A stretch of 35,265 bases of DNA. It comes from an uncultured Akkermansia sp. Lineage in GTDB: Bacteria > Verrucomicrobiota > Verrucomicrobiia > Verrucomicrobiales > Akkermansiaceae. This document shows, piece after piece, positions 1 through 7,620 of the stretch (the first letter of the stretch is position 1; each line of letters begins with the position of its first letter). The notes beneath the pieces are model-generated. The model was not told the DNA's origin, ran no database searches, and saw only the letters and a program-made list of their open reading frames with translations. The translations under genes and the position numbers were made by a program. The DNA lies in NCBI GenBank assembly GCA_904501975.1, contig CAJGCZ010000025.1:1-35265 (forward strand). The letters run 5' to 3'.

Positions 1-9
1 AACAGTATT

Positions 10-240
10 GGAGCCCCGGTGAGGGGCGGCAGAGAACGAGTGAACGGTATTGTCTTTTGCCACCGAATAAGAGTATACATAAAACTTTGTTTTTCAATGA
101 AGCTCATACACCCAACAACAGCTTTCTGCCGCCCCTCGCCGGGGCTCCAATCGTTCACCATCAGGATACCCGGTGCTGACGCACCGGGCTACTACGCTAC
201 CGCCCCCATGCGGGGGCTCAGAATTCGCCTCGCTGCGCTC
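10..240. repeat. Degenerate REP-like palindromic repeat cluster
   Basis: Positions 10-33 and 125-148 are inverted copies of each other (24 nt with about one mismatch) built on the GAGCCCC...GGGGC hairpin. A second unit at about 167-240 contains the CCCGGTGC/GCACCGGG hairpin, the GCCCCC/GGGGGC hairpin and the CTCGCTGCGCTCG palindrome. The same building blocks occur in the repeats at 21382-21748, 27173-27457, 28107-28442 and from 35103 on, so this is a decayed member of that family. The spacer at 48-120 is AT-rich and shows no gene. Confidence 0.75.
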
Positions 241-250
241 GCGGGGTGGA

Positions 251-413
251 GCCGAACACTTCGCATACGTTCTTGGTGAGGTCGAGGCCGTAGGTGTACC
301 AGGTGCCGTCCTTTTGGATGGCCAGCGGGCGCGTGGCTACGGGCTGCGTGGGGGCCCATGTGGTCGTAGCTGCAATGAATCGTCGTGAAGTTACCCTCTG
401 CATCCTTGCTCTC
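251..413 (-). pseudogene. Relic of an Rhs-repeat core gene with an internal deletion
   Basis: On the minus strand, one frame from about 403 to 251 encodes WAPTQPVATRPLAIQ followed by DGTWYTYGLDLTKNVCEVFG. This is the hallmark core segment just before the variable tip of Rhs-repeat proteins, as I know it from Verrucomicrobiota. A second frame from 413 to 354 encodes EGNFTTIHCSYDHMG, which belongs upstream of that segment in such proteins. The two meet at a shared ATGGGCC, as expected for a short deletion at microhomology that also shifts the frame. The downstream side runs directly into a REP-like palindrome. No start, no full core and no toxin tip remain, so it cannot be functional. Confidence 0.7.
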
Positions 414-859
414 TCTATAAAAAGTTGCTACTCAAACATATATTTATCAATTACTTACATTCGCAAAATATCCTCAAAACCACCTTGTTTTGTTTACTTT
501 CAAAAATCAATCATTGTCCCTTATCTGTCAATGAGATTTGCGTTTTATTTGACTCTTTCCGTTGCAGTGCGTTACGAAGTGCGCCGACTGTCTTATTTCC
601 TCAAAGCCCTCCGGAAAAAAAGGCAATGATGACGACCGCTCTTCCGACTAAAATCGAGCCGTCTACCCACATCCGCTAACTCCTCCCCCGTCGGCATCTC
701 CATATACCGACGGGGGACAAAAAACGTCCTCTCTATGCTACATATCGCGCAAAAAAATGAATGGATGTCAGAGGGTACAGAATGATATAAGGAAAACATG
801 CACTCACGAGAGGGTGCTTAAAAAGGACTTTTTGCTCTTTTCAGAGAAAGGGAACCTGC
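414..859. other. AT-rich non-coding stretch with one strong hairpin
   Basis: No convincing gene is visible in this stretch; the short open frames have no family resemblance. A hairpin with perfect 10-bp arms, CCCCCGTCGG at 685-694 and CCGACGGGGG at 707-716, stands out from the AT-rich surroundings. It has no U-run on the correct side for either strand, so I do not call it a terminator. A weaker hairpin at 800-817 could end the minus-strand gene that stops at 860. Confidence 0.4.
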
Positions 860-1561
860 TTAATACATGTACATTAAGCCTTTAATTAATCTGTAAGTAA
901 TATGGTTCCTATATACACTTTTTTTCATGCTTCTTACAACTATTTTTCTCCTCCGGTAAATGAAAGATAAAAGTTTTTTCTCATTGGTACGAAAACACTC
1001 TGATTCCCTAATTCTTAATTTATCATCAGAGTAAATAAAGATAGATTCGCCGAATACGCAGGATTCCTTTACCTTAGTAAGAAGAGCAGACAACGCTGTT
1101 CTCAAAAGGGGATAGTCTGCTACCCGCCAATGAAAAAACTGTTCCACTCTATGTTGCGGCAAATCACTACAGTGCCATAAAGGAGCAACAAAAGGCCAAG
1201 CATTTCCATCGAAGGCTCTTTCAACCAAAAAGATGCAGTCTTCCTTGCTTAAATGACCTTTCTTTATAATGAGCTGAAAGATTAATTGATCCACGGTGCT
1301 AGAGCCTGTGTGCCAATAGTGAGAAAGTAGTTCTCCGATTGCTTTTACAATGTTTTCTTCTCTGATATGGAATTGCATGAATAGCCGGAGCATATTCCAA
1401 TTTTCATAATCAATGGCTACGTCCAGAGGTGTTGCTTCTTCAAAATTCATCGCATTGAGCTCCTCTATAAGACTGTCTCCTGTAAACAACTTAAGACGAG
1501 ACCGACGTTTTGATTTGCTGGCCATTTCATGAAAAATATTCTCATCCAATTCTGAAAGCAT
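860..1561 (-). CDS. Unrecognised helical protein, possibly acquired
   Basis: This is a 233-residue protein of no family I can name with confidence. It looks soluble, without signal peptide or membrane segments. The stretch ATPLDVAIDYENWNMLRLFM near residue 45 resembles one ankyrin-type helix pair (TPLDxAI...), but no regular repeat array follows. The C-terminus is strongly basic. The gene is clearly richer in A+T than its neighbours, which suggests horizontal acquisition. It sits next to an Rhs relic, so an orphan Rhs immunity protein is a possibility, but only by position. I chose ATG at 1561. A GTG at 1594 in the same frame lies inside a 31-bp palindrome and is less likely. No Shine-Dalgarno is visible at either start. 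Confidence 0.6.
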   Translation of the reverse strand: MLSELDENIFHEMASKSKRRSRLKLFTGDSLIEELNAMNFEEATPLDVAIDYENWNMLRLFMQFHIREENIVKAIGELLSHYWHTGSSTVDQLIFQLIIKKGHLSKEDCIFLVERAFDGNAWPFVAPLWHCSDLPQHRVEQFFHWRVADYPLLRTALSALLTKVKESCVFGESIFIYSDDKLRIRESECFRTNEKKLLSFIYRRRKIVVRSMKKSVYRNHITYRLIKGLMYMY

Positions 1562-1580
1562 AGATTTTTTGGGAGGGTAG

Positions 1581-1611
1581 GCTTCAGCGCACACTACATG
1601 TGCGCTGAAGC
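1581..1611. promoter_or_regulatory. 31-bp palindrome upstream of the 860-1561 gene
   Basis: GCTTCAGCGCACA and TGTGCGCTGAAGC form perfect 13-bp arms around a 5-nt loop. On the minus strand a -10-like TATATT (1612-1617) abuts the palindrome, so transcription would start inside it. It could be an operator or a 5' mRNA hairpin. Neither side has the U-run of a terminator. Confidence 0.5.
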
Positions 1612-1754
1612 AATATAATTTACTTCTTGATTCTATTTCTCAATGCAAACAATTTCATTTCTCTATGAAATTTATCTGCATCCGCAAATATATTTGAACT
1701 GGCGATTGTGCCAAAACTTGATAGTTGAGTCATAAAGTTAAAAAACACTTGAAA

Positions 1755-2591
1755 TCACTCATGGAGTGCAGGCTCTGCGGGGGCTGCGGGTGTTTTTATT
1801 TTTTCTATCATACCCAGCACTTTCTCTTTGGCTAAATACCAAGAGTTGTACGGGGCGTATTGCACCAGAACCTCACGCAGGGGGAACTCCGGCTCCAAAT
1901 CGTACGTTATGGTGACCGGGAAGCCAACCTCCACGATATCGAACAAGCGCTTGGCAATATAATCCGGCATGCGAATACAGCCGTGCGACAAGGTTTGGCC
2001 AATCTGCACTTCTCCGGTGTGCATGCCCATGCCGTAATCCGTTAGGCGCATCCAATTGGGCATGGGCGAGCCCTCCCAAATCATGCCCTCGGGCGTGGTA
2101 TGCAGGCGCGAATCCGCCTCGGACACCACGGTGTTGCCTTGCTTATCTTTAATGCGGCCAAAGCGGTTAGAGGCGTACTGCTTCTTTTTCTCCAGCACGG
2201 AGTAATCGCCCGGGGTTGTGGCGCGCCCTTCCACCCCGGTAGAGACGGGCCAATCTGCCGCTACGGCACCATCTACATAGAGGCGCCCGCGCTGCTGATC
2301 CAGACAAATGACGATGCGCGCATTTTCTGCAGAGGCGGCAGCCATCAGCTCATCGCGGTGGAAAATCGACATACGCAGCGGGTAGCCCTTGTGTGATATG
2401 TAATGCTCGTATGTGTTGAGCACCATATCCTGCGGAGCTTCGGGCGCGGCTTCTTCTAACAAAGCCAGCCGGTTTTCCAAATATTCCAGGGTATATTCTT
2501 GTGACTCCGAGAGTTCCCACGAGGTTTGCTGACACCCGGGCAACACCAAGAGCATGCTTGCTATCAAGAGTGGAAGATATGTGCGCTGCAT
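1755..2591 (-). CDS. L,D-transpeptidase (YkuD domain) lipoprotein
   Basis: This 278-residue lipoprotein should cross-link peptidoglycan, or attach proteins to it, through a catalytic cysteine in the periplasm. The N-terminus MQRTYLPLLIASMLLVLPGC is a signal peptide with a lipobox ending at Cys20. The YkuD core ends in SHGCIRMP, with His203 and catalytic Cys205 and the upstream conserved His191 in GMGMHTG. I placed the start at 2591 because the signal peptide begins there; an in-frame ATG at 2636 would add 15 residues that disrupt it. It is a paralogue of the next gene, sharing QQRGRLYV, AADWPVSTG, YASN, GSPMP and the catalytic block. The substrate cannot be told from sequence. Confidence 0.92.
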   Translation of the reverse strand: MQRTYLPLLIASMLLVLPGCQQTSWELSESQEYTLEYLENRLALLEEAAPEAPQDMVLNTYEHYISHKGYPLRMSIFHRDELMAAASAENARIVICLDQQRGRLYVDGAVAADWPVSTGVEGRATTPGDYSVLEKKKQYASNRFGRIKDKQGNTVVSEADSRLHTTPEGMIWEGSPMPNWMRLTDYGMGMHTGEVQIGQTLSHGCIRMPDYIAKRLFDIVEVGFPVTITYDLEPEFPLREVLVQYAPYNSWYLAKEKVLGMIEKIKTPAAPAEPALHE

Positions 2592-2608
2592 AGAATGAGG
2601 TACACTAC

Positions 2609-2636
2609 AGTGTAGCACACCTATGCCGGATGTCAA
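2609..2636 (-). promoter_or_regulatory. Sigma70-type promoter of the first L,D-transpeptidase gene
   Basis: On the minus strand TTGACA (2636-2631), 16 nt and TACACT (2614-2609) form a good promoter. The expected start site near 2602 leaves a leader of only about 11 nt before ATG 2591, with no Shine-Dalgarno. Confidence 0.6.
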
Positions 2637-2692
2637 TATCTATCCGCGCCCCATTGAGCAGCAAAAAAGCAGAGAAGCGCTAACAGCCGCCA

Positions 2693-3709
2693 TTAACGCG
2701 GGAGGGGCATGGAGGTAAAGGGAACGCTCTCGCGGGCGCGGCCGGGCATGACGCTTTGCACGGAGCGAATCTTCATGACCGATTGGGGTTGCGGTTTGGG
2801 GGCCACGATCTCTACCTTTTTAGGTTCTTCTTGCTTAGGCTCTTTCTTTTTGGGCTTCTTGGCGGGCACCTTTTTACCCTTGGCGCGCAGCTGGGCAGCA
2901 ATTTCTTCTTCCGCCTGCTCTTGCAGCTTGGCTAATTTGGCCTCAGCAGCCTTGAAACGGCGCACGGCCTCTTGGTAGCCCACGCCGTTAAGCAGGGCAT
3001 TTCTGGCGGGGTAGCAATCCTCCAGCTCATCCACAATGTGCACCTTGGTGCGGAAGGTGGTGATGCCGAACAGCTCTTTAGCCATTTCTTTGGGGGTGCG
3101 AATGCACCCATGAGAAAGGCGCTTACCGGCCTTTACCTTACCCACGTGCATACCCAAACCGGCCCAGGTGAGGCGGTGCCAATAAGGCATGGGAGAACCT
3201 ACAAATGAGCCCCCCTCGGGGATGGGATCCACCTCTGCCGTGGCATTGCGTTTTACGACCTTACCGTTGGCATCTTTAATATTGCCATAGAGGTTGGAGG
3301 CGTAGTCCTCTTTCTTCTCAATAACGCGGTAGGTGCCGGTTTTGGTGGGGAATTCATCGATACCGGTGGAGACGGGCCAGTCTGCGGCCACGCGGTCATT
3401 TACATAAAGGCGGCCACGCTGCTGCTCTAAGCAAATGTAGATGGGGCTTCTGCCGCCGGCTTGAGCCAAGAGCTGCTCATCCCTGAAAATCTCCATGGTG
3501 GTGGGGTAATCATGGTGAGTTACAAAGTACTCGTAGGTGCCGGGCAGGTGGGGCGGTTCCTCGTATACACGGGTTTTCTCCACTTCTTCTTCGGCAGCAT
3601 CAATCTTGGCCGCCAGCTCAGGAGAAATTTGAGGCCCTAAGCAGGAGGTGGTACTGAGCACCACTGCGCAGAGCGATAAAACTGTTAGTGTGAGAGAAAA
3701 TGACTTCAT
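2693..3709 (-). CDS. L,D-transpeptidase (YkuD domain) lipoprotein with basic C-terminal tail
   Basis: This is a 338-residue paralogue of the neighbouring L,D-transpeptidase, on the same strand and about 100 bp upstream. A signal peptide ends in a lipobox-like STTSC with Cys23. The catalytic block is HVGKVKAGKRLSHGCIRTP, with His188, His200 and Cys202. It differs from its neighbour by a C-terminal extension from about residue 260: a coiled-coil-like Glu/Lys/Ala helix, then a Lys/Pro-rich tract (KKVPAKKPKKKEPKQEEPKK) and a Pro/Gln/Val-rich end. Such tails may thread through or bind peptidoglycan, but that is inference. The two genes are probably a tandem duplication whose members have since diverged. 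Confidence 0.92.
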   Translation of the reverse strand: MKSFSLTLTVLSLCAVVLSTTSCLGPQISPELAAKIDAAEEEVEKTRVYEEPPHLPGTYEYFVTHHDYPTTMEIFRDEQLLAQAGGRSPIYICLEQQRGRLYVNDRVAADWPVSTGIDEFPTKTGTYRVIEKKEDYASNLYGNIKDANGKVVKRNATAEVDPIPEGGSFVGSPMPYWHRLTWAGLGMHVGKVKAGKRLSHGCIRTPKEMAKELFGITTFRTKVHIVDELEDCYPARNALLNGVGYQEAVRRFKAAEAKLAKLQEQAEEEIAAQLRAKGKKVPAKKPKKKEPKQEEPKKVEIVAPKPQPQSVMKIRSVQSVMPGRARESVPFTSMPLPR

Positions 3710-3751
3710 TGCGAGGAGAACGGCAGCGGCACACTCTATGCCGTTGCGGCT

Positions 3752-3780
3752 CTTGTAAACAGATTTTAAGTTTTTGTCAA
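3752..3780 (-). promoter_or_regulatory. Sigma70-type promoter of the second L,D-transpeptidase gene
   Basis: On the minus strand TTGACA (3780-3775), 17 nt and TACAAG (3757-3752) precede the gene. The leader would be about 36 nt and contains short CGGCA/TGCCG complementarity. No Shine-Dalgarno is seen before ATG 3709. Confidence 0.5.
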
Positions 3781-3830
3781 TTCTTTTCCGATAATTTTTC
3801 TAAAAAAATCGGGCATACAAAGCGGGGGTG

Positions 3831-4751
3831 TTAATCAACCCTAACGGCGGTAATCCACTGCACGCCTTGCAACTCAAATCCGCGGTCCAGCAGGCGGCGG
3901 TGCATATCGCGCAAGTGCATAGCGCCGTAAAAAATACAGAGGCGGCGTGCCTCCGGGTGCTCGGCTAAAACGCGGTCCAGCACTTGGAAACATTTTTCAT
4001 TGCGAGAGATGATAATAGCGCGCGATTCGGAGCGAGAACCCTCTGCCGAATCAGCCAACTGGCGGCAAACCATACGGCGCATTTCCTTGGCATCGAAACC
4101 GGAGAGGATGCTCGAGTTGCTGTGGGAGGAGCCGTTTTCTTTCAGCGTATCAAACACGAGGGTATACCAAGACTCACCACGCTCTGCCATGGCGGCAGCA
4201 AATTCGTCGGAGGTCATATCGGCATGCACCCAGTTTTCCAAACCGTAATCCACCACCTCCGATTGGAGGGACAAGTGCATTACTTTTGCCATATAGGCAT
4301 AGTAGCCGCCCAGCATTTTGCCGGGGGTAGAAGAGGTTCTGCTATTCTGGTAATTGTTAAAGCGTTGGATTTCCTCCGGGGTGGCGGTTCCTTTTTCCAT
4401 TTTGCGAGAGATGCGAATCATCTCGGGCATATCTTCGCCGTCCAGCATTTCGTACAGCATTTTATCATACTTGGCAAAGGAACGGTTGAGGGCTTTGTAG
4501 TAACGGGCATCGGCCAAGTGAATGGCTCCCACCAGGTCAACGGTGCGCCCCTCGGCATTTTTGTAGCGTGCCACGGGGGTGCGCAGGCTTTCCTTGCCTT
4601 CCGGAGAAACATGCAGCTGCACCACTTTCTCCGGGTACCCGGATTCTTGCGGACTCAGGACAGAACGGGTGGATGCGGCGGGTGCATCGGCCCCTGCGGC
4701 TACGGGCAACAGGCTACAGAGTGCTAAGAGGAGGTAGTGTGTGTATTTCAT
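3831..4751 (-). CDS. TraB/GumN-like exported protein
   Basis: This is a 306-residue protein with a cleavable signal peptide (MKYTHYLLLALCSLLPVAAG, then ADAPA). The region TVDLVGAIHLADARYYKALN near residues 70-90 and the C-terminal IFYGAMHLRDMHRRLLDRGF match the two conserved Gly-x-x-His blocks of the TraB/GumN (Tiki-like) family. Eukaryotic Tiki members are proteases; the bacterial role is mostly unknown, so I claim no substrate. It lies 36 bp downstream of the GH13 gene on the same strand and may be co-transcribed with it. No independent promoter is convincing. Confidence 0.75.
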   Translation of the reverse strand: MKYTHYLLLALCSLLPVAAGADAPAASTRSVLSPQESGYPEKVVQLHVSPEGKESLRTPVARYKNAEGRTVDLVGAIHLADARYYKALNRSFAKYDKMLYEMLDGEDMPEMIRISRKMEKGTATPEEIQRFNNYQNSRTSSTPGKMLGGYYAYMAKVMHLSLQSEVVDYGLENWVHADMTSDEFAAAMAERGESWYTLVFDTLKENGSSHSNSSILSGFDAKEMRRMVCRQLADSAEGSRSESRAIIISRNEKCFQVLDRVLAEHPEARRLCIFYGAMHLRDMHRRLLDRGFELQGVQWITAVRVD

Positions 4752-4787
4752 AAAACGTATCGCGGTTCGTTAGTTGTGCGGAGGGGG

Positions 4788-6542
4788 CTAAATGATTTCT
4801 AACAACAAGGCGCTGCCGGCCGGCACATTGAGGGGTAAGCCGGGTTGAGCAAGCTCCTCTACCGAGCATTCGATAAGCGGGGCTTGCGGATTCAACATAT
4901 TGCGGAAGCTGCATGATTTGGCTTTGATGCCGGCCCACTCCAAGGCGTTGTGGGGAATATGCACGTGGGTGGCGGCATCCGTGGTGCAATCGAGGTTGCA
5001 TACCCCGAGCACGGTGGAGCGAGCTTGCTTGTTATGGCGCAAGAAGGCGTACATGCGGTGGCCGGATGCTGTTTCTCCGGCGCGTCTACCGAAACCGGGG
5101 GTTTGCCCGTTAGCCCAGTTGAGCCCATAGAACGAGCCCCCACTGAGGGCGGGGTGCTGCAACTGCGGCAATAATTGCTGCATGAAATGGCGCAGCTCAG
5201 TTTCCTGCGGGGTAAGGCGGGCGCCATCGTATGCGCCGCCGTTGCTCCAGCGCTGGAAGCGCGGCAGGTTGGTGTAATCAAAAATGGAGGTGCGACCATT
5301 ATCGCCCCCAAAGCCACCGGGGCCTTCAGCTCGCTCCAGCACCTCTTGACCGTTATACACCAGCACCGGCCCGGCGGATGAAGCATAGTGCGCCACCATG
5401 AGCGCACGGGCGGCGGCTTCCCCCTGCCCTGCCCAATATTGGGGGGCAGCTAAGCGGGGTTCATCATGATTCTCCAAGTAGCGCACACCGTGGTAAAAGA
5501 GGGGCGACTCCGGGCGGTTGTGGGTGTCCATATCATTAGCCCAAACAGAGCCTTCAAAAATAGAGCGAGCGGCATTGTAAGCCTCACCATCGTACACGCC
5601 GCTGAATCCGCAGTGCAGCAAGCTCTCTCCGGCATCTCCCTCGCAGAGTTTCATGTGGTCGTTATACGCCTCGGCCATAAAGAAGACGCAGCTATCCCTC
5701 AAGCGGGCATTGCAGATAACCCAGCGCCAAAAGGGCATGGGTACCATGTGCGCCATATCGCAGCGAAAACCACCCACGCCCAGCTCTTGCCAATAGGCGA
5801 TGATGTCGTCCATCAATCGCCAGGTGCGGGGCACGGCATGCTCCGGGGCCAAAATTCCCGGCAAGTGCTCCGCCACATGGCAGCCGTGGCGATAGTCGCT
5901 GCCGTAGTTGAGTTTGATGGTTTCATACCAATCGTATACCGAGGGCTCCCAAGTGGCGGCATTATTACCGGTAACACGGCCACAGCCACGCTCGGCTTCC
6001 CATTCTCCGCCGGGCAGCACCATGCGGTGGTTGCTCTGCTGCGGCTCCAGATAGTAGAAGGAATTATCGCGCTCAAAAAAACAGCTCTTGTTATCTGTGG
6101 CGCCGAATCCCCCGTCTGCCCGGTGGGTGGAGTGGTAGCAGCGTGAGACATGATTGGGGATAAAATCTATCATCGGCACCATTCCCCAACTGCGGCAGCG
6201 GTTCAGCAAGGCACGGAATTCCTCCATGCGACGCTCAGGCTCGGTGGCCAAGTCTGGGTCCACATCGTAATAATCTGTCACGGCGTAAGGGCTGCCGGCT
6301 ATTCCTTTAACCACGGCGGGCGGAGAGGCGGGCATGCCGGGGTACTCCGTTTGCGTGGCATGGCGCAGCACGCCGGTGAACCACACATGGGTAACCCCCA
6401 TGCGGGCGAGGGACTCTAACGCGGCATCTGTAATACCGGCAAAGGTGCCGCACCCATTTCTTTCTTTACTTCCCCACGGCTCTCCGCCCTCCGTAAAATT
6501 GGAAAAGTGGCGCACAAAAAGCTGGTAAACGACCGGTCTCAT
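4788..6542 (-). CDS. GH13 alpha-amylase family glycosidase, cytoplasmic
   Basis: This 584-residue protein has the (beta/alpha)8 amylase motifs in order: DFIPNH (His131, region I), GFRCDMAH (Asp262 nucleophile, region II), FMAEAYND (Glu291 acid/base, region III) and YLENHDEPR (Asp360, region IV). A beta-sandwich-like C-terminal domain follows. There is no signal peptide, so it acts on internal alpha-glucans such as glycogen or imported maltodextrins. The exact specificity (alpha-amylase, glucanotransferase or trehalose-related) cannot be read from the motifs. The start at 6542 fits the barrel beginning almost at once (RPVVYQLFVRHF). It is transcribed divergently from the lipoprotein gene at 6681. 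Confidence 0.88.
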   Translation of the reverse strand: MRPVVYQLFVRHFSNFTEGGEPWGSKERNGCGTFAGITDAALESLARMGVTHVWFTGVLRHATQTEYPGMPASPPAVVKGIAGSPYAVTDYYDVDPDLATEPERRMEEFRALLNRCRSWGMVPMIDFIPNHVSRCYHSTHRADGGFGATDNKSCFFERDNSFYYLEPQQSNHRMVLPGGEWEAERGCGRVTGNNAATWEPSVYDWYETIKLNYGSDYRHGCHVAEHLPGILAPEHAVPRTWRLMDDIIAYWQELGVGGFRCDMAHMVPMPFWRWVICNARLRDSCVFFMAEAYNDHMKLCEGDAGESLLHCGFSGVYDGEAYNAARSIFEGSVWANDMDTHNRPESPLFYHGVRYLENHDEPRLAAPQYWAGQGEAAARALMVAHYASSAGPVLVYNGQEVLERAEGPGGFGGDNGRTSIFDYTNLPRFQRWSNGGAYDGARLTPQETELRHFMQQLLPQLQHPALSGGSFYGLNWANGQTPGFGRRAGETASGHRMYAFLRHNKQARSTVLGVCNLDCTTDAATHVHIPHNALEWAGIKAKSCSFRNMLNPQAPLIECSVEELAQPGLPLNVPAGSALLLEII

Positions 6543-6664
6543 CTTGGCTCACATCTTAGCATAGTGCCGCGCCAAGAGAAAGAATAAAGTAAACGACATG
6601 CCGGATTTTGAAAGCAGGCTATTCAAAAATCTGCAATATTTCTTCTTTATCATGCGTTAATTTA

Positions 6665-6673
6665 TGCTATACT
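6665..6673 (+). promoter_or_regulatory. Extended -10 promoter element of the 6681 lipoprotein gene
   Basis: TGCTATACT is an extended -10 element (TATACT at 6668-6673). It ends 7 nt before ATG 6681, so transcription would start at or beside the start codon. The -35 region is weak and no Shine-Dalgarno is present. Confidence 0.55.
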
Positions 6674-6680
6674 AACGTGC

Positions 6681-7307
6681 ATGAACAAGCTCTGCCTCCT
6701 TGCTATTCTTTCCTCGGTGCTGTGCTCCTCTTGCGCCTACATGCAAACCAACAAAAATATACGCGAGGCGCAATCCCGCTACGAAGGTTGCCGGCTGAAT
6801 AAAGATGAGTTATCCCTGGTAAGCAAGGGCTCGCGGTGGTATTTGGCTGCCCCGCTGAAGGAGTTTTCCATCTCATACCCGGCGGTGCACGATTCCATTC
6901 TTCTGACGGACGGCAACGAGCCCACTTACACTGTTACACAAGATAAAAACAGCTTGTGCTACCTGCCTATCTCTGCCGGTACAGCTGCTACCCTGCGCTT
7001 AGAGAATGGCTATGCTCATGTTCATGATTTGGCTAATGAGGTACAACAGTATTCCGGTGACTCCACTTTAATCACTACCCTGCCCGGGGCTCGCCAACAC
7101 CGCATTATTGCCCATATTGACTCTCAAGGCTCTTCCCCTACTCTTGCCCGTTTAACGCAGGAATCCGAGCCTTTGTTCTTGCGCCAATCGCTCGCTGCTG
7201 CCGATTTTGTGGTGGTGGATATTCCCGGTACGGCTTTGTATAACCTGGCTATCCCGGTGATGGCTCCGGTGGTATTCTTTAAGGAATTTTTGAATCTTGA
7301 AGATTAA
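6681..7307 (+). CDS. Small lipoprotein of unknown function
   Basis: The N-terminus MNKLCLLAILSSVLCSSC followed by AYMQTNKN is a lipoprotein signal with the modified Cys at residue 18. The 208-residue mature part has no domain I recognise. It looks beta-rich, and its C-terminus (IPGTALYNLAIPVMAPVVFF) contains a hydrophobic stretch that might associate with a membrane. It lies alone between the divergent GH13 gene and the putative origin. Confidence 0.8.
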   Translation: MNKLCLLAILSSVLCSSCAYMQTNKNIREAQSRYEGCRLNKDELSLVSKGSRWYLAAPLKEFSISYPAVHDSILLTDGNEPTYTVTQDKNSLCYLPISAGTAATLRLENGYAHVHDLANEVQQYSGDSTLITTLPGARQHRIIAHIDSQGSSPTLARLTQESEPLFLRQSLAAADFVVVDIPGTALYNLAIPVMAPVVFFKEFLNLED

Positions 7308-7340
7308 CAGCCAGTAAAATATAAACTTATTCACAATATT

Positions 7341-7388
7341 TGTTAATAAGTATGTGAATAAGTTTGTTAATAATGTTGTGAATAATTA
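7341..7388. repeat. Four 12-bp direct repeats made of DnaA-box-like units
   Basis: Four tandem 12-bp units begin at 7341, 7353, 7365 and 7377: TGTTAATAAGTA, TGTGAATAAGTT, TGTTAATAATGT and TGTGAATAATTA. Exact (TGTGAATAA) and near-exact (TGTTAATAA) DnaA boxes alternate. The strict 12-bp period is about one helical turn and would put successive DnaA molecules on nearly the same face. Confidence 0.75.
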
Positions 7389-7585
7389 TTTATTGGTTCT
7401 TCTCTCTATTTATACGCATACTTGTTAACAGGTGGGTAACTTTCTAAAAGTTTGATATATAACAAGCAATAACACTTATTGGAGTTATTCACAGGGTATA
7501 TGATGATGAATTTTTATATATAAATTCTTAGATATTCAATCATGGAGGGAAAAGAAGTAACCATGCAAGCGGGGGTATCCGTAGC

Positions 7586-7613
7586 TTGACAGAGAAAAAC
7601 TCAATGATACAAT
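7586..7613 (+). promoter_or_regulatory. Sigma70-type promoter of ribD
   Basis: TTGACA (7586-7591), 16 nt and TACAAT (7608-7613) lie 7 nt before ATG 7621. The predicted start site is the start codon itself, so the mRNA should be leaderless. This also leaves no room for an FMN riboswitch leader. Confidence 0.7.
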
Positions 7614-7620
7614 ATAACAA

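Larger units (their letters stand above)
7308..7620. other. Candidate chromosomal replication origin (oriC)
   Basis: This AT-rich gap holds four exact matches to the DnaA-box form TTATTCACA: 7327-7335 (+), 7353-7361 (-), 7377-7385 (-) and 7485-7493 (+). Two further sites, at 7341-7349 and 7365-7373, differ by one base. An A/T-only run around 7511-7523 and the AT-rich stretch beside it could serve as the unwinding element. Genes run away from the gap on both sides at once (minus strand to the left, plus strand to the right), and a parS cluster lies just to the right. Bacterial origins usually carry DnaA-box clusters with parS nearby. dnaA itself is not in the window. Confidence 0.62.

Noticed and set aside
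4..290. CRISPR-like array at the repeat clusters
   Set aside because: Repeats are palindromic arms in inverted orientation, not evenly spaced direct repeats, and no cas gene is present.
685..716. Hairpin CCCCCGTCGG/CCGACGGGGG as a terminator
   Set aside because: There is no U-run on the proper side for either strand and no gene ends close by.
7542..7589. 15-residue open frame (MEGKEVTMQAGVSVA) before ribD
   Set aside because: It is too short to support, overlaps the ribD promoter and has no independent evidence.
7308..7620. FMN riboswitch upstream of ribD
   Set aside because: The gap is AT-rich, shows none of the conserved RFN segments, and the promoter sits so close to the start codon that there is no leader.
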